Positions 35,303 through 46,310 of a DNA stretch of 64,000 bases are shown here, in pieces. The DNA is from Ectocarpus siliculosus (lineage: Eukaryota; Sar; Phaeophyceae; Ectocarpales; Ectocarpaceae): contig FN648650.1 of NCBI GenBank assembly GCA_000310025.1, positions 27,227 through 91,226 of the forward strand, written 5' to 3'. The notes under the pieces were generated by a model. The model worked only from the letters and a program-made list of their open reading frames with translations, was not told the origin of the DNA and did no database searches. The stretch's first letter is position 1; every line of letters begins with the position of its first letter. The position numbers and the translations under genes are program-made.

Positions 35303-35921
35303 CTGCAGCAGTAGCTGGACTGGGTTGATGGGGGGAGGTGGGCCTCCCAGCCCGGCTGGCGCGGCTCCGCCCGCATTCTGGTCTCCTCCTGCTGCGGGGG
35401 GCGCCTTGTTGTTTCCCGCCGCCTGTTGGTTTCCCGCCGCCCCTGCTGGCTGTTTTCCTGCTGCTACTGCCTGTCCGCCACCATGGGGAGCTGCCGCTGC
35501 TGCTCCTCCTCCTGTATCCCGACATACATGGGCCTACTTTGTCGTGCAGCATGAGGGAGAAGGAGGTGGGAGGTGGTTTAGGAGCATAGCGGTGAGAGAT
35601 GCACGCCAGTGGGGGGGGGGGGATGGCCCGAAAAGTCGGGTCGGTTGATGGGGGTGGTTCCTGTCGCGAGTGGTGTTAGGTGGGGGTGGGGGTGGGGGTG
35701 GGGTGTTGAAACGTTTATTGCGACTGTTTGATTTCGATACGTTGTGTGAGAATGGGCGGTGTAGATGAGATGAGTGGTTGGATGTGTCGTAAATGCAAGT
35801 CGGGACTGGGGTGGGAGAGCTGTGTGGCTAAGTTATGCTGAAAGTGGTGCGTGTACATTGAACACCGTTTTCAAATATTTGAAAACCGTTTTGAACATTT
35901 GAAAACCGTTTTGGGTTAGAC

Positions 35922-37213
35922 TCACACGGCCTGGACCGGGAAGTTCAAAGTGACCTGGTTTTCCGACACACCGGGGAAATCAAGAGACTTGGCGAGGGTG
36001 CCGATGCTTTGGCTGTCGTTCTTCACGAACGCCCTTGTGAGAGAGAAGTGTGGCATCAGTGAGAAGGCTTTCGGCGGATGCTCCGTTCCCGGCTCCCTCA
36101 TGATCTTCCACATGTCCTTCCTCGTGTTTCGAACGTCGCGCACGAGATTCGACGCGTCCTTCTTGCTCATCTCGACCCCCTCGTCAAACCATGGCGGTAC
36201 AGGTGTTTCTTGCGGAAGATGTCGTTGCTGTAAGAACCCCTCTTTCGTCTTGGACGACTTGATGGATTGCTGCCTCTCGTTGATTTTGGACCACATCTCC
36301 CCTCTCCTCTTTTGAAGGTGAAAATCAACCTTACGACACTTGACCTCGATCTGTAAGACATCGTTCAGCCTGGCTTTCACGTTGTACAGGAAATCTTCGC
36401 GCCCAGTCAACTCTTCTTCTGTCTTCGGGTGTTCAGGCGGGTTCTTGGGTGGAGGTCTCTTCACACGCAAAGGTTCAAAGAGACCTCTGTACTCCGACAG
36501 GAGGTCCTCCAGGGCTTCTCCCCACTCAGGACGAAGCAGCTCCTTTTCACTTCCTCTTTTCTGGTCTACGAACTTGCGTATAATTGGCAAAGCTCGTTCA
36601 GGAGTCTTCTGCCTAGCTGCCTCGTAAATCTTCTTTGCTGCACGGGGAATATTGGTCCAAAAGCGTTAGTCGTCCCGGTGCTCCCACAGTCTTCTCTCGA
36701 GGCGACACGAAAGGTGATCCACCACTCTACTCTCGAAATTTCCGGATATATGTTTCTTGATAGACGTCATCATTTCTCCGCAGAGGGCGTCTCGGCATCG
36801 AAGAGGGAATTCTTGAACCTGTCGTAGCGTCTCGTCGTCCAATTTAGATTCGTCGAGGAACGATTTCAGATCAGGATGATGCAGAGGCCTTGTGCTCTTG
36901 TGAAGCGGATTCCCCGATATTCGCGTGAGGCAGATATCAGGAAATGCAGGTATGCAAGCTGTAATACTACCAGTCGTAGGAGAAAAACCGCGGGGTAGGA
37001 TTGCATTGCTGTCGATGTAAGCTTTTCCACCAAGATTCGGCTCCGCTTTCGACGCGCGACCACGCCCCGGAACAGATGCGGAGGTGAGTGTGAAAACCGG
37101 TCGGGTGAGGCTGACTATTCCACAGACTACTTGTGCACGCAAGGCTTTACATGTACCTCGAGGCCAAAGTTCAAATCGTCAGGGAAGGAGGAGTAGGTGA
37201 AGTAGACGGGCAT
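35922..37213 (-). pseudogene. Unknown gene with an in-frame TAA
   Basis: A first exon at 37,213-37,157 reads MPVYFTYSSFPDDLNFGLE and ends at GTACATG. A downstream frame then runs from about 37,110 through CRLERRLWEHRDD to a TAA near 36,666. It continues in the same frame with RFWTNIPRAAKKIYEAARQK to 35,922 (about 245 residues, ending VTLNFPVQAV). The protein is basic and helical; I recognise no domain. One nonsense mutation in an otherwise open frame suggests a recently dead copy, perhaps of a mobile or multicopy family. Stop readthrough or an intron removing the stop cannot be excluded. Confidence 0.55.
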
Positions 37214-37338
37214 GCTTAACGCGACAGAATCGTGGTTTGATGGACGGGATATTTTATCTCCGATTTTCTTTGTTTGGATACGATAGATTTTCGATCGCGT
37301 GCAGCGCGTCTACAGCGTAGAGAGGGTCGAACGGTTTC

Positions 37339-38530
37339 CTATCTAGCGATATGGCTGTGTAGGCTGTAGCAAAGATGTGAATATTGATTTCAACAATTAC
37401 CTCTTCATGTTATTTACACCAGACCAATAGCGAAGCCCCTTACTCACTTGCAATCACACCGAAACATACCAATACCGCAGCCAACAGGCTGGAGGAGAGG
37501 TATCTCTGTGGATGTTTACCACCATTATCCCAGCGACTGTCGGAGTCGGTCCAGGCTTTTCTGACACTGAACTTCGCCGCATGAACGACGGCCAAGACGC
37601 GGGAACGCTCTCAAATGCAGGAACATCATCCGATCCTGCGCGTGGCCTCAACCCCGGCGAACTCTCGGATGACGACGCTGCTCCGACAACTTGCTTCCCT
37701 GAAGCATAACAGATGCCAACCACCTCTCGACAACGATAACTGGAATCATCAACACACGACCTGCCACCAACACTCCCGAAACTAAAGCCTGGCTCTGGTC
37801 GCTCTCACCAGACACATCCACTTTCAGCAGCAACAAGTCAAACATGCTGAGGAACACAAGTACATAAATCCCTTGCGAAAGCCACATGTCGGACTCAGAC
37901 TCGGTTGGCGACAATATGTTAAACAACAACGAAAAGACTTGGGTTACGTGTTTCCTATCTAGCGATATGGCTGTGTAGGCTGTAGCAAAGATGTGAATAT
38001 TAATTTCAACAATTACCTCTTAATGTTATTTACACCAGACCAAACTTGCGACCACACCGAAACATGTCAAAACCGTAGCCACTAGGCTGGAGGAGAGGTA
38101 TCTCTGTGGATGTTTACCACCATTATCCCAGCGATTCTCCGAGTCGGTCCAGGCTCTTCTGACACTGAACTTTGCCGCATAAACGATGGCCATGATGCTG
38201 GAACGCTCTCAAATGCAGGAACATCATCCGATCCTGCGCGTGGCCTCAACCCTGGCGAACTCTCAGGTGACGACGCTGCTCCGACAACTCGCTTCTTCCC
38301 TGAAGCGTAACACATGCCAACCACCTCGACAATGATAACAAGAATCATCAACACATGACCTGCCACCAACACTCCCGAAAATACAGCCTGGCTCTGGTCG
38401 CTCTCGCAAGACACATCCACTTTCAGCAGCAACAAATCAAACATGCTGAGGAACACAATTACATGACCCCCCCGCGAAAGCCACATGTCGGACTCAGACT
38501 CGTACGGCGACAATATTTCGAACAACGAAG
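37339..38530 (-). repeat. Tandem duplication of the 3' end of the repeat-receptor gene
   Basis: 37,339-37,930 repeats 37,951-38,530 with small changes and deletions, including the non-coding downstream part (CCTATCTAGCGATATGGC) and the last coding segment (GLRPRAGSDDVPAFESVPAS). The outer copy (37,454-37,929) lacks the upstream exons and is frame-broken, so it is a truncated pseudogene copy. Confidence 0.85.
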
Positions 38531-41500
38531 AAAAAAACAAAGTAAGTAGCATGGTGATCGCAATCTGGGCCGCATCGTTCGGAAAGATAAAGACGACTAC
38601 ACCCGTCAGCATGACACGGCGTCCGCACTCGACTACTTCGTAGTAGAATCGCTCGGGCCTGTACGGCTCCCACAGCCCGGAAATCGACAGAGCTACTGTC
38701 TTGTCCGCACCAGCGTCGGCCAGAACGTGGCGACGTTGAAACAACAGGGCGGCATAAAGCAGGGGGATTCCCACCGGGTATACAACAATCATGATCGCTG
38801 CGTACACTTTAAAGGCCTGGTGCTTGGCATCCGTGCAGTGAATACGGTAGTCCGCCCGAAGGTATTCGACGTCGTCATCAAGTATCTCGCAAGCGAAGGT
38901 TTGAAACACCGTTGATGAAACTGAGGAATACACCAGGAAAGTCAACAACAGTAGGGCCGTCTGATGTTTGTGGTAGATCTTCTCTACTCCACCAGTGTCG
39001 CCGGATGCGCTGTGCCTACGCAACACGATCCCGTACGTCATCGCCAAAAATCCAACAACGACCAACGGTCCTATAGTAGTGACGAGAAGTCGGTCGTGGA
39101 AGTCCATATCGGACCACAAGCACCCGGCCGCGAGCACGGAACCGATGTCAAAGTTGATCACGTCGATCGCGCTCAGAAAGTCTTGGTACACGCCAGGATA
39201 GGTGACATTGGCCGCGTCAGCAAACTGCGCGGGAGAAAGGCATTTTCATTCAGGTGGAGTTAGGACATGGCGTCAAGCCCCCGACTTGATTCGCTATTAT
39301 CCAAACGTGTGTGTACCCGTCCTTTCGTTCAGTGCTCTATCGAGCTTCCTCGCTCTACAACAACCTATTATGTACAACGGGGGCGTACCTGGGTCAAAAT
39401 TTGCCACACGACGACAATGATTTTCAACGACTCGACGGGAACCGCTCCAAGTACCATGCGACGGAAGCACCCCAAGATCCCGTCTTCATGCTCCGTCGAC
39501 AACATGTACTGGAAAATTGCCACAATCGCAAAGACTGTGACAATCACGGCGATGGCAGCGATGACCGTGAGTCCTCGGCGTCTTGAGCTCGAGCAATGCG
39601 TGCAGGTGTGAGCAAGCGATGGAGAATAGTCGGTTTTGCACACTGCGCAATCTGCAGAGGTAGAAATGGGCAAACGCAGGTGGTAACAAGGGTACGGGTA
39701 AGAAACGTGCAAAACCGCAACCAAGGTTTCTGACACCTTCCGACAAATCATCACAAGCAAGCTCGTACGTCCCTACCTTCCACTTCTCGCTCACATGGTC
39801 CCTGGTATCCTGAGGCACAAAAGTTGTCCGCTCCCGTCTTACCCCCTGCGCAGGCATCCGCATTGTAGCACGCCAGGATGATGACGCTTTCGTAAGTTGC
39901 ACGCCAGTAGCCTTCTTCAATCTTGAGCGTTTCCAACGTCAATCCACTTTCGTCGGCCGAAGTGTGCTCCAATGGGACCTCGCATGTCGGCGTGACGGTA
40001 CCGTCCGCGATGGTGCAGTTGGAGCACTCGTTCCAAGCAGGACATTCGACGCACACTGTCTCAAAGCGTGCATTGGTGTCTTCCTGCATTTTTAGGACGG
40101 AAAAGGTGGACTGTGACTTTTGACCATCTGGTGGTGAAGCAAGTACGTGGCAGACGAAGCCTCGGGGTAGTCAAAGGGTCGAGAGGCATGTGTCACGATG
40201 CAGGAAACGCACCAACCAGCAAAGCACCACCGCCGAACACACCTGCTCCGTATCGCTTCGAAACGAACCACTCCCGCAGGACAATTGATTTCCGTTGAAC
40301 CTTGAGTTGCTGATATTCGCAGACTCGACCACATCAACAGCGAGTCCACGGCTGTAAGCGGTGTTGTCGAGGAATTCACAGTCGCTGACAGTCGCTTCAC
40401 CACCGAGCCTCAAAGCTCCGCCGAAATCTGGCAAAGCGGATTGGTGGCGACCGGTTATATATGGTGCAATCATAAGATCTAACGCGTTTCCCTCTCAAGA
40501 ACTGAACATCCTCACCTGCCGAGTTGCCCTTAAAACGACACGCCTCTCAAGAACTTAACATCCTCACCTGCCGAGTTGCCCTTAAAATGACACGCAGAAA
40601 AACTTTGCTTTCCGGCCAAGGTATTTACAGCACCGCCGGCATCCTCCGCCACATTGTCCGAGAAATTGCACCCCGAAATTGTAGCAGGCTCGTCTTGAAA
40701 TTCTCCCACGTAAATATACACCGCCCCCCCGTTTCCTGCACGGTTGTTGAGGAATACCGCGTCGGTGACGTGGGATAATTCGGAAAAACTCATCACGTAC
40801 AATGCACCTCCATCAGAGTTGTTAGCGGAGTTGGAGCTGAACTGGGTGCCGATGCCATCCCAGGACACGGTCGAAGAATACGCGTAGATCGCACCTCCAT
40901 CATCGTTAGCGGAGTTGGAGCTGAACTGGGTGCCGTCGCCATCCCAGGACACGGTCGAAGAATACACGTAGATCGAACCTCCATCATCGTAAGCGGAGTT
41001 GGAGCTGAACTGGGTGCCGTCGCCATCCCAGGACACGTTCGAAGAATACGCGTAGATCGCACCTCCATCATCGTAAGCGGAGTTGGAGCTGAACTGGGTG
41101 ACGTCGCCATCCCAGGACACGGTCGAAGAATACCCCGCGCCGATCGCACCTCCAGAAACGTTAGCGGAGTTGGAGCTGAACTGGGTGCCGTCGCCATCCC
41201 AGGACACTTTCGAAGAAAACAGAGCGCTGATTGCACCTCCATCAGAGTTGTTAGCGGAGTTGGAGCTGAACTGGGTGCCGTCGCCATCCCAGGACACGTT
41301 CGAAGAATACCCCGCGCCGATTGCACCTCCATCAGAGTTGTTAGCGGAGTTGGAGCTGAACTGGGTGCCGTCGCCATCCCAGGACACGGTCGACGAATCC
41401 GCGTAGATTGCACCTCCATAAAAGTTAGCGGAGTTGGAGCTGAACTGGGTGCCGTCGCCATCCCAGGACACGGTCGAAGAATACCCCGCGCCGATTGCAC

Positions 41501-42797
41501 CTCCATCATCGTTAGCGGAGTTGGAGCTGAACTGGGTGCCGTCGCCATCCCAGGACACAGTCGCAGTATACGCGTAGATCGCACCTCCATCATCGTTAGC
41601 GGAGTTGGAGCTGAACTGGGTGCCGTCGCCATCCCAAGACACGGTCGAAGAGTACCCCGCGCCGATTGCACCTCCATCATCGTTAGCGGAGTTGGAGTTG
41701 AACTGGGTGCCGTCGCCATCCCAGGACACGGTCGAAGAATCCGCGTAGATTGCACCTCCATCATAGTAGGCGGAGTTGGAGCTGAACTGGGTGCCGTCCC
41801 CATCCCAGGACACGTTCGAAGAATACGCGTAGATCGCACCTCCATCATCGTTAGCGGAGTTGGAGCTGAACTGGGTGCCGTTGCCATCCCAGGACACTGT
41901 CGAAGAAGACCGCGCGTAGATCGCACCTCCATCGTCGTTAGCGGAGTTGGAGCTGAACCGGGTGCCGTCGCCATCCCAGGACACGGTCGAAGATTCGGCG
42001 TAGATCGCACCTCCATCATAGTAGGCGGAGTTGGAGCTGAACTGGGTGCCGTCGCCATCCCAGGACACGTTCGAAGAATACCCCGCGCCGATTGCACCTC
42101 CATCAGAGTTGTTAGCGGAGTTGGAGCTGAACTGGGTGCCGTCGCCATCCCAGGACACGTTCGAAGAATACGCGTAGATTGCACCTCCATCATCGTAAGC
42201 GGAGTTGGAGCTGAACTGGGTGCCGTCGCCATCCCAAGACACGGTCGAAAAAAATGCGTAGATCGCACCTCCAGAAACGTTAGCGGAGTTGGAGCTGAAC
42301 TGGGTGCCGTCGCCATCCCAGGAAACGGTCGAAGAATTCGCGTAGATTGCACCTCCATAAAAGTTAGCGAAGTTGGAGTTGAACGATGTGTTTCCGCTAA
42401 ACGAAACGCTAGAGTCAGCCGCCGAGATAGCCCCACCAGACAAAGCGTTGCCATTGCTCAAAGTCATGTCCGATAGGTGCAAGGTTGAACCCCCTTCTAC
42501 AACGAACAGTTGCGTACTGCCACCCCCATCCGCAATTGCGCCTGGTCCAGTCCCAGTGATGTTGAGCGATGTGCCATCGCTGACGCGGATTGTTGCTGTC
42601 ACGAAAACTTCCTCATCCCACTGTACAATGAAGTCACCGTTCGAACATAGAACGGAGTTTGCCAGATCAGCCGAGTCTTCGGTCCTGCTGACGGTCCGGA
42701 AGCTGGTGACGACGCTGCACTCCTGAAGTTCTTGGCTCCGAGCGACGGCTGCCATGTAGCCCATGCTCACAACCTGGATGAGACCCATCTGCGCCAA
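38082..42797 (-). CDS. Polymorphic-membrane-protein repeat receptor with C-terminal membrane domain
   Basis: Five exons are visible. 42,797 to about 40,571 encodes an N-terminal segment (VLCSNGDFIVQWDEEVFV) and 18 repeats of 28-30 residues, core VSWDGDGTQFSSNSA then GGAIYA, as in Pmp-type beta-helix proteins. About 40,430-40,263 ends the beta-helix (SDCEFLDNTAY; NISNSRFNGNQL). About 40,084-39,770 is Cys-rich (CVECPAWNECSNCTI). About 39,660-39,390 has CAVCKTDYSP, then CTHCSS and a membrane helix (GLTVIAAIAVIVTVFAIVAI). About 39,235-38,082 is a multi-pass domain (LLVTTIGPLVVVGFLAMTYG; AIMIVVYPVGIPLLYAALLF) with a Ser/Pro-rich cytoplasmic tail. This points to a large cell-surface receptor, channel or adhesion protein. 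The 5' start is uncertain: an AG acceptor sits directly at the MGLIQ codon. Duplicate splice donors follow the repeat exon. Confidence 0.75.
40493..40596 (-). repeat. 52-bp tandem duplication carrying a splice donor
   Basis: 40,493-40,544 and 40,545-40,596 are nearly identical, each containing the donor context GGCAACTCGGCAG/GTGAGG on the minus strand. The two donors are 52 bp apart, so use of the second changes the frame and would alter or truncate the receptor. Confidence 0.8.
40797..42375 (-). repeat. 84-90 bp coding repeat array, 18 units
   Basis: Each unit contains GTTGGAGCTGAACTGGGTGC and GCCATCCCAGGACAC on the plus strand. All units are multiples of three, so another minus frame is also open for 553 codons; it has no independent support. 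Confidence 0.95.
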
Positions 42798-42882
42798 AGA
42801 CGGTAATGGTTTCGGTCGGCGAATCGATCTTGAGGTACTGACTGACGTTTATGAGCCAAAGTGGGTGTGGGAATACTGTACT

Positions 42883-43800
42883 TTACCAAGTTGCTTGAGA
42901 ACCACTTAAAAATTCGATTGCGACACTCGCAACCACTGTCACGTTATCGAAACGTGATGAGCTCGCAGAGGGCTCCAAGCCTTGTGTGATCACTGTCTTG
43001 GCACTTCTTTGGTCACTTGCACTAAATATATAAAAAATATAACAAACGGCATACCGACCAACAGCGCATACGACACTGAAGGAGCAGGAGGGAACGAAGA
43101 GTTGGGGCGTTTCGGGGGCACCGGTACGCCAAGCTACACCAGAAATCTTCGCCACGGGGCGGCGCTTTTTGGGCACGTTTGGAGTAAACGCATTCAAATG
43201 AGAGTGTGCCAAGCGCTCGTGCTCGCGGCGTCGAGTCGCCGCTGACCGATCATCCTCGCGTAAGGACCAACTGGTCTCGCACGTCGTCGAAAACCTTCTG
43301 CCCGGCCGCAACCATGGCACTGTCAAGCAGGTCTTTTAGATAATCGAACCCGGTCGGCTTCTTGATTTGCCTCGCGCACATGTCCTTCGACCTTTTTACG
43401 TCAGCGAGAGCTTCCACACGTGGCTCGAAGACTTCAATGGTACCACGTATGTTCGCACGCGATAGAGCTGGGAGACATTTGCGGGGCAGATACGTCCCGT
43501 GTTACGGAAGACACGCACGAGCGCTTGGTGCAGTTCCAAATGAGTGCAATTCCTCGAACTGCGCCCAAGCGAGGCCGAGCGTAGGTAAGAGTACCCCCAA
43601 CCCCCCGGCACCAAGTGGGAAAATTATCTAGGTCATGCCCCTCGGCCACGGTTCCGTGAACCCCATCTCAATCTCAGCACTAATATATCTCTAAAGTCAA
43701 CGTGCCGGCGCTGCGTACGGGACTGGCCTACTCGGTACCGGAGGGGCGCTGTTCGGGGGCAAGGCGCGCCGACGGGGAAGGGTACCGGTGGTTCAGCCAC
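42883..43800. other. Scrambled fragments of the 45.3-45.6 kb gene
   Basis: No intact gene. 43,163-43,198 matches 45,338-45,373 directly (shared coding word LNAFTPN-x-PKKR on the minus strand). 43,511-43,550 matches 45,405-45,445 in inverted orientation. 43,698-43,790 matches 45,453-45,545 directly. The pieces look like a rearranged partial copy bounding the left side of the virus-like block. Confidence 0.6.
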
Positions 43801-43802
43801 TG

Positions 43803-45257
43803 CTACGCACTTCTGACGCTTAGGCCTCGCAAAAAGTCAGTAATTTTGCGATAAGCAGCTACGACGCGCTCAGCGGGGGCCTCGGGTGCGGTGGTGACGA
43901 CCGGACCGGGTGTTGTGACCCATCGCTGGTACTTCCTGTACATTCGTTGCACGTCGTGCACCCTCTTTTTTCGCAGCTTCCAGCGGATGTAGGGGAGGCA
44001 CTTCTGTAGCAACCGTCTCAGGGTTCTCTCGGCTCGGATAAGCCGCACAACACCTACTTTAAGCTCTGTCAACAGGGGGTCTTCAATAGGCACAAGCGAC
44101 TTCGCTAGTGATTCTTTAATGTATGACACACGTTTCAATTTTATGGCCACCCTAAGCGAATCAACATATAACTCTTTCACCACATCAGTGTAGTAGTTCA
44201 TGTCCTTCCATTTTGGCTTGGCGCCCAAGCGCTTGATGGCTTCCTCAAACTTCTCATCGTTGACCATCTGATGGAAACACGATTTCCATTTTACGTACAC
44301 AGAGAAACGGGCGAACACGGGGGTGAGAACCCGGAGCGCTCGTTTCGTCTGGTCGAGCCTCTGCTTTGCTGAAAACTCCATTCCCCGACGGTTGCACGGG
44401 GCGAACTGTAGCGCACGGGTGGCAAACCGAAGGTGAAATTTGTTCAGCATCGCGTGTATATAGTTGTCGAAGCGTGAATCCACCATGGCTTCAAACGCGG
44501 GAATTTCGCCCCTCTTCCACGTGGGGATACTATCGAGATGACTGCACGCTGCTCCGATGTACACGGCGCAAACTCCTGTAAGATCATCAAACTCTTTCAC
44601 CCACTTGTTCTACTCGCACCCGCATGTATCACACACCCTGCTTTCATCGTTGTGGAATTCATTGCAGCCGGGGCATATTTTACAATAACACCCATCGGGC
44701 GCGTGGTTGAGGAGGGATCGGAGCTCGACTGCGTTGGCGGTTGTGAACAATTCCGCCTGTCGGCTGAGTATTTCTACCGCCGAAATCTCCCACACGTTGT
44801 TCACCCCAACACACGCAGTGCGAGATTCTAGCGAGTCGCCGGTGGTCGCGTGAGATGCGCACACCTCTACGATAGCACTTATGACACCGTTTTGAAAGAT
44901 GGCTACGTCCGCCGCGTAGTTGTTAGTCGTGTCGTAGCGATACTCCTGCTTCGCTTCGCAGTTCACGTACTGTCGCGCGATGCTGTGCTCTCCTGCGATG
45001 CACACGCCTATGAAAACGAGGCGCGAACAATATTTTTCAACGAGCAACTTCGCCGCCTTGTGAAGGGCCGACTCGCCGCCGCCCGAACAGCCGGGCGACA
45101 GGTGGCGGTGCGCGAAATGGAAAACCTTTATCTTGCCCTGTTTCAGAGCCAGGTTTTGGGAATACTCGAGGCATCTGAAAGAGCCCTCCGCCTTCGAACA
45201 GGAGGGCACCACGAGTTTGCCCGATCGGGCTTGGGCCACGGGGATGTGGAGGGGCAT
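43803..45257 (-). pseudogene. CoiA-like competence/nuclease protein with in-frame TAG
   Basis: 45,257-44,610 encodes a 215-residue CoiA-like domain: VVPSCSKAEGSFRC, a HFAH motif, GESALHKAAKLLVEKY, then AADVAIFQNGVISAIVEV, the acidic core expected of the restriction-endonuclease-like fold, ending in a zinc ribbon (CYCKICPGCNEFHNDES, then CDTCGCE). A single TAG at 44,610-44,612 is followed in the same frame by KEFDDLTGVC and about 265 more residues, basic toward the end (KLRKKRVHDVQRMYRKYQRW). CoiA-like proteins occur in bacteria and in large DNA viruses; the neighbours favour a viral source. Reading it as one gene of about 485 codons broken by one nonsense mutation is my inference. Two separate ORFs are possible. 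Confidence 0.6.
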
Positions 45258-45282
45258 TGTTGTGTTGGTTTGAAATTATATT

Positions 45283-45625
45283 TTAATTTGACGGAGGTGG
45301 GGAGCACGGCACTGGCACGCTGAACTCAGAAATCTTACGCTTTTTGGGCGCGTTTGGAGTAAAGGCATTCAACCGTTGAGAGGAGCGCTTGAACGCGGGG
45401 GTGCACAGTTGAGTAAAATCACTCATTTGGGACTGCATCAAGCGCTTGTGCCCAATGTGCCAGCGTTGCGTAGGGGACTGGCATACTCGGTACCGGAGGG
45501 GAGCTGTTCGGGGCACTGGGCGCGCCGAGGGGTGAGGGTATCGGTGGTGAGGAAATGGCAATCGGTAACGGGGGGAGCATCGGTGGTGAGGGGGAGGGCA
45601 TCCCGAAAACATTTACTGCAAACAA
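45283..45625 (-). CDS. Small proline-rich ORF with nuclear-localisation-like motif
   Basis: Two overlapping minus frames start near 45,612-45,625. One is Pro/Ser-rich (GMPSPSPPMLPPLPIAISSP); the other ends LNAFTPNAPKKRKISEF, where PKKRK resembles a basic nuclear localisation signal. A one-base shift would combine the Pro-rich start with the NLS end. Fragments of the same sequence recur at 43.1-43.8 kb. It is divergent from the primase block across the AT-rich inverted repeat. No family recognised. Confidence 0.35.
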
Positions 45626-45660
45626 AAAAGTATTTAATGTTTACAGTAAAAAAATGTTAA
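45603..45660. repeat. AT-rich inverted repeat
   Basis: AACATTTACTGCAAAC and GTTTACAGTAAAAAAATGTT face each other about 17 bp apart, followed by roughly 130 bp of strongly AT-rich sequence. It lies between divergent ORFs, next to a gene with an origin-binding-helicase motif set. It could be a replication origin or a bidirectional promoter. Confidence 0.5.
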
Positions 45661-45985
45661 CTGTACATTATTCTCGAAACAGTAAGTGCATTAAAAAAAT
45701 TAAAAAAAATTCAATGAAAATATTTCGTGTAAACATTGCATTGAAATTTCCAAGAAAAATATGGGATCGCAAAATATTCGAAAATAAAATATTGCCGTAG
45801 GATGGTCGTCGTGACCGAAGTGGATCGGACAAGCGGACTTTGAGCCAATTTGCATCAAACCCCACCTGAAACAAAAATTTTTCACCCGCCCGCGAAACAA
45901 AATTTAGTATGACATCAAAATAAAAAAATTCCCCACCCGACCAACACAAAAAAATGTTGCCAGGCGGTAAACGACGGAAACCACA

Positions 45986-46093
45986 ATGCCAGCGGTATAC
46001 GAGACGAAGCAGCACATGCACATCGCGATGCAAGAAATGAAGCGCGCGAAACTACTGGAGGAGATTGAGGAAATGTGGGCCCGTGCAAAATAA
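45986..46093 (+). CDS. Tiny ORF, 35 residues
   Basis: A complete ATG-TAA frame encoding a charged amphipathic helix (MPAVYETKQHMHIAMQEMKR, then LLEEIEEMWARAK). It ends directly against the next ATG in the same frame. Codon content looks coding, but the length gives little certainty. Confidence 0.35.
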   Translation: MPAVYETKQHMHIAMQEMKRAKLLEEIEEMWARAK

Positions 46094-46267
46094 ATGGCGA
46101 AAAACGAATCAAACCTTCGGAAAGTTATGGCTTTACATAGCAGATGCAAGATCCTGGCTCACCCGCGCCCGACAAAAAATAACGACACGGAGAGGGCCAA
46201 GAAAAGAGAGGGCTATCATCGGCGGAGGAGAGAAATGCTGGGATCGAAGGCGCCGGGACTGGTTTGA
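46094..46267 (+). CDS. Tiny basic ORF, 57 residues
   Basis: Starts immediately after the TAA of the 35-residue ORF, in the same frame. It is Arg/Lys-rich (MAKNESNLRKVMALHSRCKI; REGYHRRRREMLGSK), suggesting nucleic-acid binding. The pair may instead be one 92-residue gene broken by a stop. It lies 43 bp upstream of the primase start. Confidence 0.35.
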   Translation: MAKNESNLRKVMALHSRCKILAHPRPTKNNDTERAKKREGYHRRRREMLGSKAPGLV

Positions 46268-46310
46268 CATTCATACCATTTCCAGCTTTTATTTTGTTTG
46301 TTGTCGGTAT

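Larger units (their letters stand above)
29250..35560 (-). mobile_element. DIRS-type tyrosine-recombinase retroelement, degenerate
   Basis: Reading on the minus strand: a Gag-like ORF with poly-Gln and a CCCH finger (35,302-34,028), a repeat-bearing pol ORF with reverse transcriptase (33,866-31,312), RNase H (about 31,320-30,822) and a tyrosine recombinase (30,678-29,257). This order, with a tyrosine recombinase instead of a DDE integrase, defines the DIRS order. Frameshifts, a stop codon and a MITE insertion show the copy is dead. I could not locate its terminal or internal complementary repeats, so the outer limits are approximate. Confidence 0.8.

Noticed and set aside
40793-42454. 553-codon open frame on the minus strand (GMATAPSSAPTPLT repeats)
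   Set aside because: It is the shadow of the 84-90 bp in-phase repeat array; the overlapping frame has the recognised Pmp-type repeat and continues into spliced exons.
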